Assembly (NCBI RefSeq): GCF_025215075.1
Contig: NZ_JAOBTH010000029.1
Coordinates: 124,001 to 188,000, forward strand
Source: Tenacibaculum haliotis
GTDB taxonomy: Bacteria; Bacteroidota; Bacteroidia; Flavobacteriales; Flavobacteriaceae
Length of the DNA stretch: 64,000 nucleotides
Direction of reading: 5' to 3'
Below the pieces are notes generated by a model that had not been told where the DNA came from, did no database searches, and saw nothing but the letters and a program-made list of their open reading frames with translations. This document shows, piece by piece, positions 56,427 to 63,702 of this stretch (within the stretch, counting starts at the first letter, position 1; each line of letters opens with the position of its first letter). The translations under genes and the position numbers were made by a program.

Positions 56427-57155
56427 TTATTCTTCTAAAGCAAAAGCAATAGGAAAACCATACTTTACTGAAATACGTCCACCATCTTTTTTTGCAGGAA
56501 TAAACTGAGGAAGTTTAGAAACTACCCTGATTGCTTCTTGATTTAATATTTTACCGTTTTTAGGCCCTAAAGTTTTAATGTTTTTAACTTCTCCATTTTT
56601 ATCAATAATAAAACGGATCCAAACCTCTCCTTGGATAGATTCTTTAATTGCATCACTTGGGTACCTAAAGTATTTTGAAATATGATTTACCATTTGTTGA
56701 TTAAAACAATCAACTCGCTCGCCTTTCTTGGCTTTTTTACACGAATTAAATAATGGTATTTTATCCACAGCACTAAACTTTGCTGCTTTTTTTAATTCTT
56801 CTGCAGACATCTTGTTTTTAATACCTTCGATATTATTTTTTAAAGATTCTACCGGCTTAACAACTGCTATTTGTTCTATTGTTTTCTCAACTTTAGCAAC
56901 ACTTAAAGTTCCAAGACCTGCTGCTTTTTGTTTTTTAATAGGTTCTCTTTTTTTAAGGTATCTTCTACTTGCCGAAACCTTTACTGTAATTTGTCTCGTC
57001 TTTTTATTTTTCTTGTCTTTTTCTTTAATAGTACATTTAGTTACACTGATACTATTCAAATCTAACTCAGCTTCATCTGGAGATTCGCAAACTTCTTGCG
57101 AAATCATATTCACAGAAAAAGAACACATCAATATCAATAATAATATTTTTTTCAT
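56427..57155 (-). CDS. Exported TonB C-terminal-domain protein
   Basis: 242 residues from the ATG at 57155, chosen because it gives an ideal signal peptide (MKKILLLILMCSFSVNMISQ) and follows the promoter box at 57221. The mature N-terminus holds two cysteines and a basic stretch (SASRRYLKKREP); the C-terminal about 90 residues are a TonB_C domain (GEVWIRFIIDKNGEVKNI). It lacks the Pro-rich spacer of classical TonB, and whether the N-terminal hydrophobic stretch is cleaved or anchors it is undecided. It is a paralogue of the gene before it on the strand (57305-57958). Confidence 0.88.
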   Translation of the reverse strand: MKKILLLILMCSFSVNMISQEVCESPDEAELDLNSISVTKCTIKEKDKKNKKTRQITVKVSASRRYLKKREPIKKQKAAGLGTLSVAKVEKTIEQIAVVKPVESLKNNIEGIKNKMSAEELKKAAKFSAVDKIPLFNSCKKAKKGERVDCFNQQMVNHISKYFRYPSDAIKESIQGEVWIRFIIDKNGEVKNIKTLGPKNGKILNQEAIRVVSKLPQFIPAKKDGGRISVKYGFPIAFALEE

Positions 57156-57220
57156 AAATAGGGGTATTATTCTATAAAACAAACACTTAAACAAAATGAA
57201 TTATTAGTTTTAAGAGCCTA

Positions 57221-57228
57221 CAAATATA
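57221..57228 (-). promoter_or_regulatory. -7 box of the TonB_C/TonB-receptor pair
   Basis: TATATTTG on the minus strand, 65 bases before the ATG at 57155. Confidence 0.6.
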
Positions 57229-57304
57229 TTTATTTTTTTTTAATAAAATTGTTAAATATAACAAAAACAGGAAAAACCCTTTTAAATTAAATTTCTGGAC
57301 TGCT

Positions 57305-57958
57305 TTATTCTAAAGTAAAGCTCATTGGAAAGGAATATGAAACTTTTGTTTTAACACCTTTTTCTTTACCTGGTATAAATCTAGGCAGCAACATAACAAT
57401 TCTCTTTGCTTCCTTTTTTAAAAGCTGATTATTATTAGCACCATTTATTTTCACATTACCAACTTTACCACTTATACCTATAACAAAACTCACTTTTAAA
57501 TCTCCTTCAACTCCTCTTTCTAAAGCTTTCGCTGGGTAAACAAAATGTTTTACTATATGTTTTTGCATTTCATAGTTAAAACAATCCGTCTTATCTAAGG
57601 CATTACCTTCGCAAGAAGCAAACAACGGTATTGTCTCTACTGCATCAAAAGACACTCCTCTATATTCTTCTAATAAAACACTAACGTTTAATTCATTATT
57701 CGTTTCTACTTTTGAAATAGTATTTGTTTTCAAACTACTACTCAACATAACTATTTTATTTAAATGAGCACGTTTTTTTAAATATCTTTTACTCGATACA
57801 GTAATAGTTTTGCTATTGTCTTTTTCACCTTTTTCTACGGCACACTTATTAATAGCATTAACATCAACAAGTTTTTCAGTTTTTGAGGCACAAACTTCTT
57901 GAGAATACATTTGCAGTACACTAAAAAAAGTAGCCAATATTATTAGTAGATTTTTCAT
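57305..57958 (-). CDS. Exported TonB C-terminal-domain protein, paralogue
   Basis: 217 residues. A signal peptide ending MYSQ is followed by the same Cys...Cys and SSKRYLKKRAHL pattern as its neighbour and a C-terminal TonB_C domain (GDLKVSFVIGISGKVGNV). It is 25 residues shorter, mainly in the linker. The two genes have a separate promoter region between them, so they may be expressed apart. A role as energy transducer for the nearby receptor is likely but not shown. Confidence 0.87.
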   Translation of the reverse strand: MKNLLIILATFFSVLQMYSQEVCASKTEKLVDVNAINKCAVEKGEKDNSKTITVSSKRYLKKRAHLNKIVMLSSSLKTNTISKVETNNELNVSVLLEEYRGVSFDAVETIPLFASCEGNALDKTDCFNYEMQKHIVKHFVYPAKALERGVEGDLKVSFVIGISGKVGNVKINGANNNQLLKKEAKRIVMLLPRFIPGKEKGVKTKVSYSFPMSFTLE

Positions 57959-58182
57959 TACAATTTCTTTTTAATTTTAAATAAGTCATTAAATAGCTAA
58001 AAACTATTTAATGCTCTTTAAAAACCATGAATATGTAATTGATTTTATTTAGATGGATGCTTCTTGACTTTAACAATCCGGAACGAGTAGTGCTATTATT
58101 TTTCATTTCTTGGGGGGATAAAATGTTTAAATTACTGTATTACTATCACTTAACTCTTAAACTAAGCGTTACTAAAAATACT
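57959..58182. other. Gap with no supported gene
   Basis: Apart from the terminator at 58183-58221 I see no gene that I can support. Short open frames (for example 58008-58106 minus and 58039-58245 plus) have no promoter box and no recognisable product. Confidence 0.5.
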
Positions 58183-58221
58183 AAAAAAGCACTTAAATAC
58201 AAAATATTTAAGTGCTTTTTT
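58183..58221 (-). terminator. Terminator of hflX
   Basis: A 17-bp perfect stem (AAAAAAGCACTTAAATA and complement) with T run on the minus strand, 28 bases after the stop. Confidence 0.9.
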
Positions 58222-58248
58222 AATTTTACAATGCTATTTTTATAGTAT

Positions 58249-59451
58249 TTACTCGTAATTTTGATATAAAAAATTGTTATAAGGAAATCGTTGAATGTGT
58301 ATTTTTTTCACTTCTTCGTACACTTTTTCTTTAAAATTCTCTAAATTATCTTTATTAAGTGCCGATATAAAAAGACTTTCTTTACCCAAATCATTCATCC
58401 AAGTTTTTTTCCAATCTTCTAATGTATAGTGAATTTTTGATTTCTCGGTAATTAAATCATCTTCTGCAATTGTTTCATGTGTATAAGCATCTATTTTATT
58501 AAACACCATTACAACAGGTTTATTTGCGCTTCCTATTTCATCTAAAATTTTATTTACTGATGCTATATGATCTTCAAAATTAGGATGACAAATATCAACA
58601 ACATGTAATAATAAATCAGATTCACGAACTTCATCTAAAGTTGATTTAAAAGACTCTACCAATTGGGTTGGCAATTTTCTAATAAAACCTACTGTATCCG
58701 TCATTAAAAAAGGAATGTTTTTTATGACCACTTTTCTTACAGTAGTATCAAGTGTTGCGAATAATTTATTTTCAGCAAACACATCACTTTTACTAATTAC
58801 GTTCATTAATGTTGATTTACCAACATTCGTGTATCCTACTAATGATACACGCACCATTTTTCCTCTATTTTTTCTTTGCACAGCCATCTGCTTATCAATA
58901 GTGGCTAGTTTTTTCTTTAATAAAGTAATTTTTTCTCTAATAATACGACGGTCCGTTTCAATTTCTGTTTCTCCAGGCCCACGCATACCAATTCCACCCT
59001 TTTGTTTATCAAGGTGTGTCCATAATCTCGTTAATCGCGGTAGTAAATATTGACATTGTGCTAGTTCTACTTGTGCTTTTGCCGAACTAGTTTGTGCTCT
59101 ACCTGCAAAAATATCAAGAATTAAATTTGTTCTATCTAACACTTTACACTCTAATTCGTTCTCTATATTTCTTAACTGTGCAGGCGATAGTTCATCATCA
59201 AAAATTGCAGTACCGATACCATGAGATTCAATATATGCTTTAACTTCTTCTAACTTCCCAGTTCCTAAAAAAGTTTTAGGATTCGGTTTTTCCATCTTTT
59301 GCACAAAGCGCTTTACAGCAACACCTCCAGCAGTTAAAGTTAAAAACTCTAACTCATCTAAATATTCTTCAGATTGTTTTTCATTTTGATGTTGGGTTAT
59401 AATACCAATTAAAACCGCTTTTTCTGATATTGCTTCACGTGTTTCTACCAT
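58249..59451 (-). CDS. hflX: Ribosome-associated GTPase HflX
   Basis: 400 residues from the ATG at 59451; a TTG three codons earlier lies within the promoter box and is not used. The HflX N-terminal domain (about 1-190) ends in a coiled coil, then a GTPase domain with G1 GYTNVGKSTLMN, G3 DTVGF and G4 NKID. HflX splits ribosomes under heat or antibiotic stress. A TACTTTTG box (59458-59465) ends 6 bases before the ATG, so the mRNA should be leaderless. Confidence 0.95.
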   Translation of the reverse strand: MVETREAISEKAVLIGIITQHQNEKQSEEYLDELEFLTLTAGGVAVKRFVQKMEKPNPKTFLGTGKLEEVKAYIESHGIGTAIFDDELSPAQLRNIENELECKVLDRTNLILDIFAGRAQTSSAKAQVELAQCQYLLPRLTRLWTHLDKQKGGIGMRGPGETEIETDRRIIREKITLLKKKLATIDKQMAVQRKNRGKMVRVSLVGYTNVGKSTLMNVISKSDVFAENKLFATLDTTVRKVVIKNIPFLMTDTVGFIRKLPTQLVESFKSTLDEVRESDLLLHVVDICHPNFEDHIASVNKILDEIGSANKPVVMVFNKIDAYTHETIAEDDLITEKSKIHYTLEDWKKTWMNDLGKESLFISALNKDNLENFKEKVYEEVKKIHIQRFPYNNFLYQNYE

Positions 59452-59457
59452 AGGTTG

Positions 59458-59465
59458 CAAAAGTA
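59458..59465 (-). promoter_or_regulatory. -7 box of hflX
   Basis: TACTTTTG on the minus strand, 6 bases before the ATG. Confidence 0.6.
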
Positions 59466-59487
59466 CAATTTTATCAACACAAGAAAT

Positions 59488-60051
59488 CTAAATTATCTCT
59501 CTTACTTTTCTTTTTAACTCCGGAAGTATCTCCTTTTTGAACCAAGGATTTTTTGTAAACCAAAATCGGTTTCTTGGAGATGGATGTGGTAATGTAAAAT
59601 ATCTAGGCAAGTATTCTTCGAAATGACTTACTGTTGCTGTTAATGTTCTTTTAGCTGCTTTTTTTAAATAGAAATTTTGTGCGTACATTCCTATTAAAAT
59701 TATCAGTTTTACATTTGGCATTTCATCTAATACTGATTCGTGCCATTTAGGAGCACATTCTTTTCTTGGTGGTAAATCTCCCGATTTTCCTTTTCCGGGA
59801 TAACAAAATCCCATAGGGATAATTGCAAAATTTTTAACATCATAAAATTCATCATCTGTAACTCCCAACCACTTTCTTAGTTGCTTGCCACTAGCATCAT
59901 CCCAAGGAACACCAGTGTTATGTACTTTTATTCCCGGTGCCTGCCCAATAATTATAATTTTTGATGTTTTATCAGCAAATACAACAGGCCGTGGATTTAT
60001 AAAATCTCCACATAATTTACAATTCCTTATCTCTAATATTAAATTATCCAT
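59488..60051 (-). CDS. Uracil-DNA glycosylase family protein with four Fe-S-type cysteines
   Basis: 187 residues. It has the UDG-fold motifs IIIGQAPGIKVHNTGVPW and the C-terminal LPHPSPRNR with the catalytic histidine. Cysteines at 11, 14, 83 and 99 form C-x2-C-xn-C-x15-C, the pattern of the [4Fe-4S]-binding family 4/5 enzymes. It should remove uracil from DNA; many homologues are annotated only as 'uracil-DNA glycosylase family'. It lies 27 bases before hflX's promoter box and is on the same strand. Confidence 0.88.
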   Translation of the reverse strand: MDNLILEIRNCKLCGDFINPRPVVFADKTSKIIIIGQAPGIKVHNTGVPWDDASGKQLRKWLGVTDDEFYDVKNFAIIPMGFCYPGKGKSGDLPPRKECAPKWHESVLDEMPNVKLIILIGMYAQNFYLKKAAKRTLTATVSHFEEYLPRYFTLPHPSPRNRFWFTKNPWFKKEILPELKRKVREII

Positions 60052-60074
60052 CCTATAAAGTTAAGAATAAAGCA

Positions 60075-60111
60075 CAAAAAAAACACTCGCTTTTCTTAAA
60101 GCGAGTGTTTT
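60075..60111 (-). terminator. Terminator of the 33-residue peptide gene
   Basis: AAAACACTCGC and its complement around a 10-base loop, with a long T run on the minus strand, 21 bases after the stop codon. Confidence 0.88.
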
Positions 60112-60131
60112 GTCTCAAAACTTGTATTTAA

Positions 60132-60233
60132 TTAATGATTTATAGCGTAACCAGCTGCTTTACCAAACTCAGCTAATTGTTCTAAAATGTTTCTGAAAAA
60201 GTTTTGAATCCCCTTAAATAATTGTGTTTTCAT
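60132..60233 (-). CDS. 33-residue peptide, unknown, with own promoter and terminator
   Basis: The frame encodes 33 residues beginning MKTQLFKGIQ and ending GYAINH. Hydrophobic residues (Leu, Phe, Ile, Phe, Phe, Ile, Leu, Leu, Phe) recur every three or four positions between charged ones, so it should form an amphipathic helix. It has no signal peptide and no cysteine. The reasons for calling it a gene are a TATATTTG box at 60262-60269, 28 bases before the ATG; a strong terminator after it; and a pair of 12-bp direct repeats upstream. It could be a secreted or membrane-active peptide, a signal, or a regulatory leader; I know no family for it. Confidence 0.65.
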   Translation of the reverse strand: MKTQLFKGIQNFFRNILEQLAEFGKAAGYAINH

Positions 60234-60261
60234 AATTATAAATATTATTATTTCCCCTACA

Positions 60262-60269
60262 CAAATATA
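60262..60269 (-). promoter_or_regulatory. -7 box of the 33-residue peptide gene
   Basis: TATATTTG on the minus strand. The palindrome ACTGTAATACAGT (60283-60295) covers its -33 region. Confidence 0.65.
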
Positions 60270-60308
60270 CAAAACATAAGAGACTGTAATACAGTGAAAT
60301 AACTGTTC

Positions 60309-60341
60309 TGTATAATTGGTAACTAAACATGTATAATTGGT
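60309..60341. promoter_or_regulatory. 12-bp direct repeat with 21-bp period upstream of the peptide gene
   Basis: TGTATAATTGGT occurs at 60309-60320 and again at 60330-60341, exactly 21 bases apart, so both copies face the same side of the helix. They lie about 40-70 bases upstream of the -7 box, where an activator would bind. Read on the minus strand the repeat is ACCAATTATACA. Confidence 0.6.
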
Positions 60342-60460
60342 TATTTCTTTTTGTTTTTTAACCTAAAACAATAATACATCTACTAAAAAAAAGCATTACA
60401 ATCTAAAAGTCAACAACTTACACTTACATCGTTAAAATCACAATACAAGTGATAATTCTT

Positions 60461-60500
60461 AAAAAAAAGACACTTATTTCCTATGAAACAAGTGTCTTTT
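60461..60500 (-). terminator. Terminator of the helicase/120-residue gene pair
   Basis: AAAAGACACTT and its complement with further inner pairing (TTTC/GAAA), T run on the minus strand, 20 bases after the stop. Confidence 0.85.
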
Positions 60501-60519
60501 TATATGGTGAAATTTTATT

Positions 60520-60882
60520 TTATAAAATTTTTATAAAATCATCAAAGGCTATATAATATGGTTGATCTTTAAAAACGGGTAACTCAACACTTTCAGAATT
60601 TGCAATTCCAATACCAGCAAACCAAATTTTTGCATTTTGTTTTTTGGCATGTTCTTTAAAAGTTTCCATCCATAAAACATCGTATTCTTCTGGTGACTGA
60701 ATGTTATTTGTAGTTTTTACTAAAACAAAAATGGTAGGTTCCCCTTTTTTAAACAAAACAAACTGCGGATGTTTTTTAAGCTCGCTATTAATAGCAACAA
60801 ACTCATAACCCATATTTTGTAGTTTTTTACCTACAATATTCATTCCTAAATTATGCAATTCTTGCTTGGTAAGTGCCTGCAT
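60520..60882 (-). CDS. Conserved 120-residue protein, unknown (nuclease-like fold possible)
   Basis: 120 residues, cytoplasmic. The strand-helix order and QFVLFKKGEPTIFVLVKTT, with an acidic and a lysine position in adjacent strands, recall PD-(D/E)xK nuclease-like folds, but no complete active site is visible. I recall homologues being labelled as Na+-NQR subunit F in databases; the sequence has no flavin, NADH or 2Fe-2S motif and the true nqrF lies at 62386-63702, so that label would be wrong. It overlaps the stop of the helicase gene by 1 base. Confidence 0.82.
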   Translation of the reverse strand: MQALTKQELHNLGMNIVGKKLQNMGYEFVAINSELKKHPQFVLFKKGEPTIFVLVKTTNNIQSPEEYDVLWMETFKEHAKKQNAKIWFAGIGIANSESVELPVFKDQPYYIAFDDFIKIL

Positions 60883-62237
60883 TATTTTCTCTTTCTTCGT
60901 AGGTTAAAGTTTTTATCTCCTTTTGTTTTAGGCTTCTTATATTTTTTTGCAATCTCTCTACGATAAGATCCTCCTTGGTTTGTTTTACTGTTTTTTTCGC
61001 TTTTTTCATGAAAAGCAGGACCAGGAACATACTCTAAAGAAGTTCTGTTCTTATTACGTTCTCCTTCTTCTTTAGGGCGCTCTTCTTCTGTTAATTGTTT
61101 GGTTATTTCAACCTGCTCAGGAATTTCTGCTTTCGGAATTACATAGTTCATTAATTCCTCTATTCTTACTTTTGCTTCTTGTTCCTTCTCTGTTGCAAAG
61201 AGTATCGTTTTTCCTTCATGCTCTGCACGACCGGTACGACCAATTCTGTGCATATAATTCTCAGGGAAATGTGGTGTATTGAAGTTTATTACGTGTGTAA
61301 CCTCTTCTAAATCTAATCCACGAGCAATAACATCAGTAGCTATTAAAATTCGTTTTTCTCCTTTATTAAATTGCTCGATAGAACGCATACGATAGTTTTG
61401 CGTTTTATTTGAATGGATTACACAAGTCTCTGAAGGAAACTCTTCTTTTATACATTCAAATAATCTATCTGCATTTCTTTTATTAGGTGCAAAAACTAAT
61501 ACCTTACTATATTCTTCTTTATTATATAGTAATTCTTTTAGTAAATTAACCTTTGTATAAAAGTTTGGTACATCGTAACTAATTTGCTGAATATTATCTA
61601 GCGGAGTTCCACTTACTGCAATAAAAATCTTTTTAGGAGCTGTAAAAAAATCATCAATCAATGCCTCTACATCTTCTGTCATTGTTGCAGAAAACATGAT
61701 GTTTTGACGACGCTCAGGTAGTAAATCAAAAATATTTAATAGTTGAAATCTAAATCCTAAATCTAGCATTACATCAACTTCATCAATTACTAATTTCTGA
61801 ATTGACCTAAGTTTTAACATATTACTAACCGCTAAATCATACAAACGCCCTGGAGTAGCTACAATAATATCTGCACCTTGCGCAACGGCCTCTTTGTGTC
61901 TGCTTAAAGGAATACCTCCAAACACACCAACGGTATGTAAGCTCATGAATTCTGAAAGCTTTTCAATTTCATTAACCACCTGCACTACTAATTCACGAGT
62001 TGGTACCACAACTAAAACTCTAGGGTGTACTTGCTTCGAAAATTTTAAATCACGGAGTATAGGTAGCATATAGGCAAACGTTTTACCCGTACCTGTTTGT
62101 GCAATACCTACAACATCTTTACCTGATCTTATAATAGGAAAAGCTTCTTCTTGAATTGGTGTTGGATTTACAAAACCTAATTCTTCAATTGAGTTTCGTA
62201 ACGGATTTGATAAATCTAAATCTTGAAAAGTAATCAT
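60882..62237 (-). CDS. DEAD-box-family RNA helicase with DEVD motif II
   Basis: 451 residues. Q motif and motif I (PTPIQEEAFP, AQTGTGKTFAY) are intact, motif II is VIDEVDVMLD rather than DEAD, motif III is SAT, and motif VI is HRIGRTGRAE. A basic tail (from about 385) would bind RNA. It resembles RhlE-type helicases that act in ribosome assembly or RNA decay. The DEVD change keeps both acidic residues and is probably active. A TACCTTTG box is at 62254-62261. Confidence 0.94.
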   Translation of the reverse strand: MITFQDLDLSNPLRNSIEELGFVNPTPIQEEAFPIIRSGKDVVGIAQTGTGKTFAYMLPILRDLKFSKQVHPRVLVVVPTRELVVQVVNEIEKLSEFMSLHTVGVFGGIPLSRHKEAVAQGADIIVATPGRLYDLAVSNMLKLRSIQKLVIDEVDVMLDLGFRFQLLNIFDLLPERRQNIMFSATMTEDVEALIDDFFTAPKKIFIAVSGTPLDNIQQISYDVPNFYTKVNLLKELLYNKEEYSKVLVFAPNKRNADRLFECIKEEFPSETCVIHSNKTQNYRMRSIEQFNKGEKRILIATDVIARGLDLEEVTHVINFNTPHFPENYMHRIGRTGRAEHEGKTILFATEKEQEAKVRIEELMNYVIPKAEIPEQVEITKQLTEEERPKEEGERNKNRTSLEYVPGPAFHEKSEKNSKTNQGGSYRREIAKKYKKPKTKGDKNFNLRRKRK

Positions 62238-62253
62238 TTACAGTAATTTGCCG

Positions 62254-62261
62254 CAAAGGTA
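62254..62261 (-). promoter_or_regulatory. -7 box of the helicase gene
   Basis: TACCTTTG on the minus strand, 16 bases before the ATG at 62237. Confidence 0.6.
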
Positions 62262-62333
62262 CGCTTTCTATACTCAAATACCATAGCTATATTGCTTTGT
62301 AAAATACCAGCATTAAAAAACATGCAAAAACAA

Positions 62334-62363
62334 AAAAACCGATACATCACTGTATCGGTTTTT
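62334..62363 (-). terminator. Terminator of the nqr operon
   Basis: AAAAACCGATACA and its complement around a 4-base loop, T run on the minus strand, 22 bases after the nqrF stop. Confidence 0.9.
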
Positions 62364-62385
62364 ATAGTTTTTTTTGATTATTGGT

Positions 62386-63702
62386 TTATCCTCCAAAATC
62401 ATCAAAACGGATATTCTCGTCTGCAAGACCAAAATCTTCTCCCATTTTCTGAACTGCGTTGTTCATTAATGGTGGACCACAGAAATATAATTCTAAATCT
62501 TCTGGTGCTTCGTGCTTTGATAAATATTCGTTGATTACTACTTGGTGAATAAATCCTGTAAATCCGTCTCCTGCTTCATCACTAACATCCGTTTTAACTT
62601 TCCAGTTATCTGCTTCTGTTGGGTCTGATAAAGCAATAAAGAATTTAAAGTTCGGGAAATCTTTTTCTAAAGCTCTAAAATGATCTACATAAAATAATTC
62701 AGCTTTAGAACGACCACCGTACCAATATGTTACGGTTCTACCTGTTTTTAATGTTCTGAATAATTGATATAAGTGCGAACGCATTGGCGCCATACCTGCT
62801 CCACCACCTACATATAGCATTTCTGCTTCAGATTCGTTGATAAAGAACTCTCCATAAGGCCCTGAAATAGTACACTTATCTCCTTTCTTTAAGTTAAAAA
62901 TATATGAAGATGCGATACCAGGATTTACATCCATCCATCCGCCTTTCACTCTATCGAATGGTGGCGTTGCAATACGTACGTTTAACATAATTTCTCTTCC
63001 TTCAGCAGGATAAGAAGCCATAGAATAGGCACGCTCTACAATCTCTTCATTTTTCATTACTAATGGCCATAAACCAAACTTTTCCCAGTCTCCTTTAAAC
63101 TTATCAGGTTCACCTGGGTGTTCTTGTGGATGCGCTGTAACGTCCATATCAGCATACTTTACAACAGTATTAGGAATTTCAATTTGAATATAACCTCCTG
63201 CTTTGTAGCCCATATCTTCTGGAATTTCAACTACAAATTCCTTAATAAAAGTAGCTACGTTATAGTTTCTTACAACTACTGCTTCCCACTTCTTAATTCC
63301 GAAAATTTCTTCTGGAATAGAAATATCCATGTCTTGTTTTACTTTTACCTGACAAGATAAACGCACTCCTGCTGCTAATTCTTTACGCGTAAAATGTGGT
63401 GTTTCTGTTGGTAAAGCTTCACCTCCACCAGAGTTTACATGACATTCACACTGCACACAAGATCCACCTCCACCACAAGCTGATGGTAAGAAAATTTTCT
63501 CTGCTCCTAAAGTAGATAATAATGTACCTCCTGAGGCAACTTCGATTGTTTTATCTCCGTTAATTGTAATTTTTACGGGTCCTGATGGTGCTAGTTTTTG
63601 TTTTACAAATAATAACAATCCTACTAAAATTAATAAGATTATTAAAAAAGATATAACTGTTACAGCTACTGTACCTCCTGTACTTACTTCTAAAAATACC
63701 AT
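62386..63702 (-). CDS. nqrF: Na+-translocating NADH:quinone reductase subunit F
   Basis: 438 residues. One N-terminal membrane helix (about 10-33) is followed by a 2Fe-2S ferredoxin domain with CGGGGSCVQC and a further cysteine in RLSCQV, then FAD-binding (RAYSMASYPAEG) and NADH-binding (YVGGGAGMAPMRSHL) domains. It is the NADH entry point of the Na+ pump. It is the last gene of the operon and its ATG overlaps the nqrE stop by one base. Confidence 0.97.
   Translation of the reverse strand: MVFLEVSTGGTVAVTVISFLIILLILVGLLLFVKQKLAPSGPVKITINGDKTIEVASGGTLLSTLGAEKIFLPSACGGGGSCVQCECHVNSGGGEALPTETPHFTRKELAAGVRLSCQVKVKQDMDISIPEEIFGIKKWEAVVVRNYNVATFIKEFVVEIPEDMGYKAGGYIQIEIPNTVVKYADMDVTAHPQEHPGEPDKFKGDWEKFGLWPLVMKNEEIVERAYSMASYPAEGREIMLNVRIATPPFDRVKGGWMDVNPGIASSYIFNLKKGDKCTISGPYGEFFINESEAEMLYVGGGAGMAPMRSHLYQLFRTLKTGRTVTYWYGGRSKAELFYVDHFRALEKDFPNFKFFIALSDPTEADNWKVKTDVSDEAGDGFTGFIHQVVINEYLSKHEAPEDLELYFCGPPLMNNAVQKMGEDFGLADENIRFDDFGG

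Noticed and set aside
58008..58106. Minus-strand 32-codon frame beginning MKNNSTTRSG
   Set aside because: No TAnnTTTG box before it and no known similarity; too weak to call.
58039..58245. Plus-strand 68-codon frame in the gap before hflX
   Set aside because: It runs through the hflX terminator hairpin, has no promoter box, and the product has no sensible composition.
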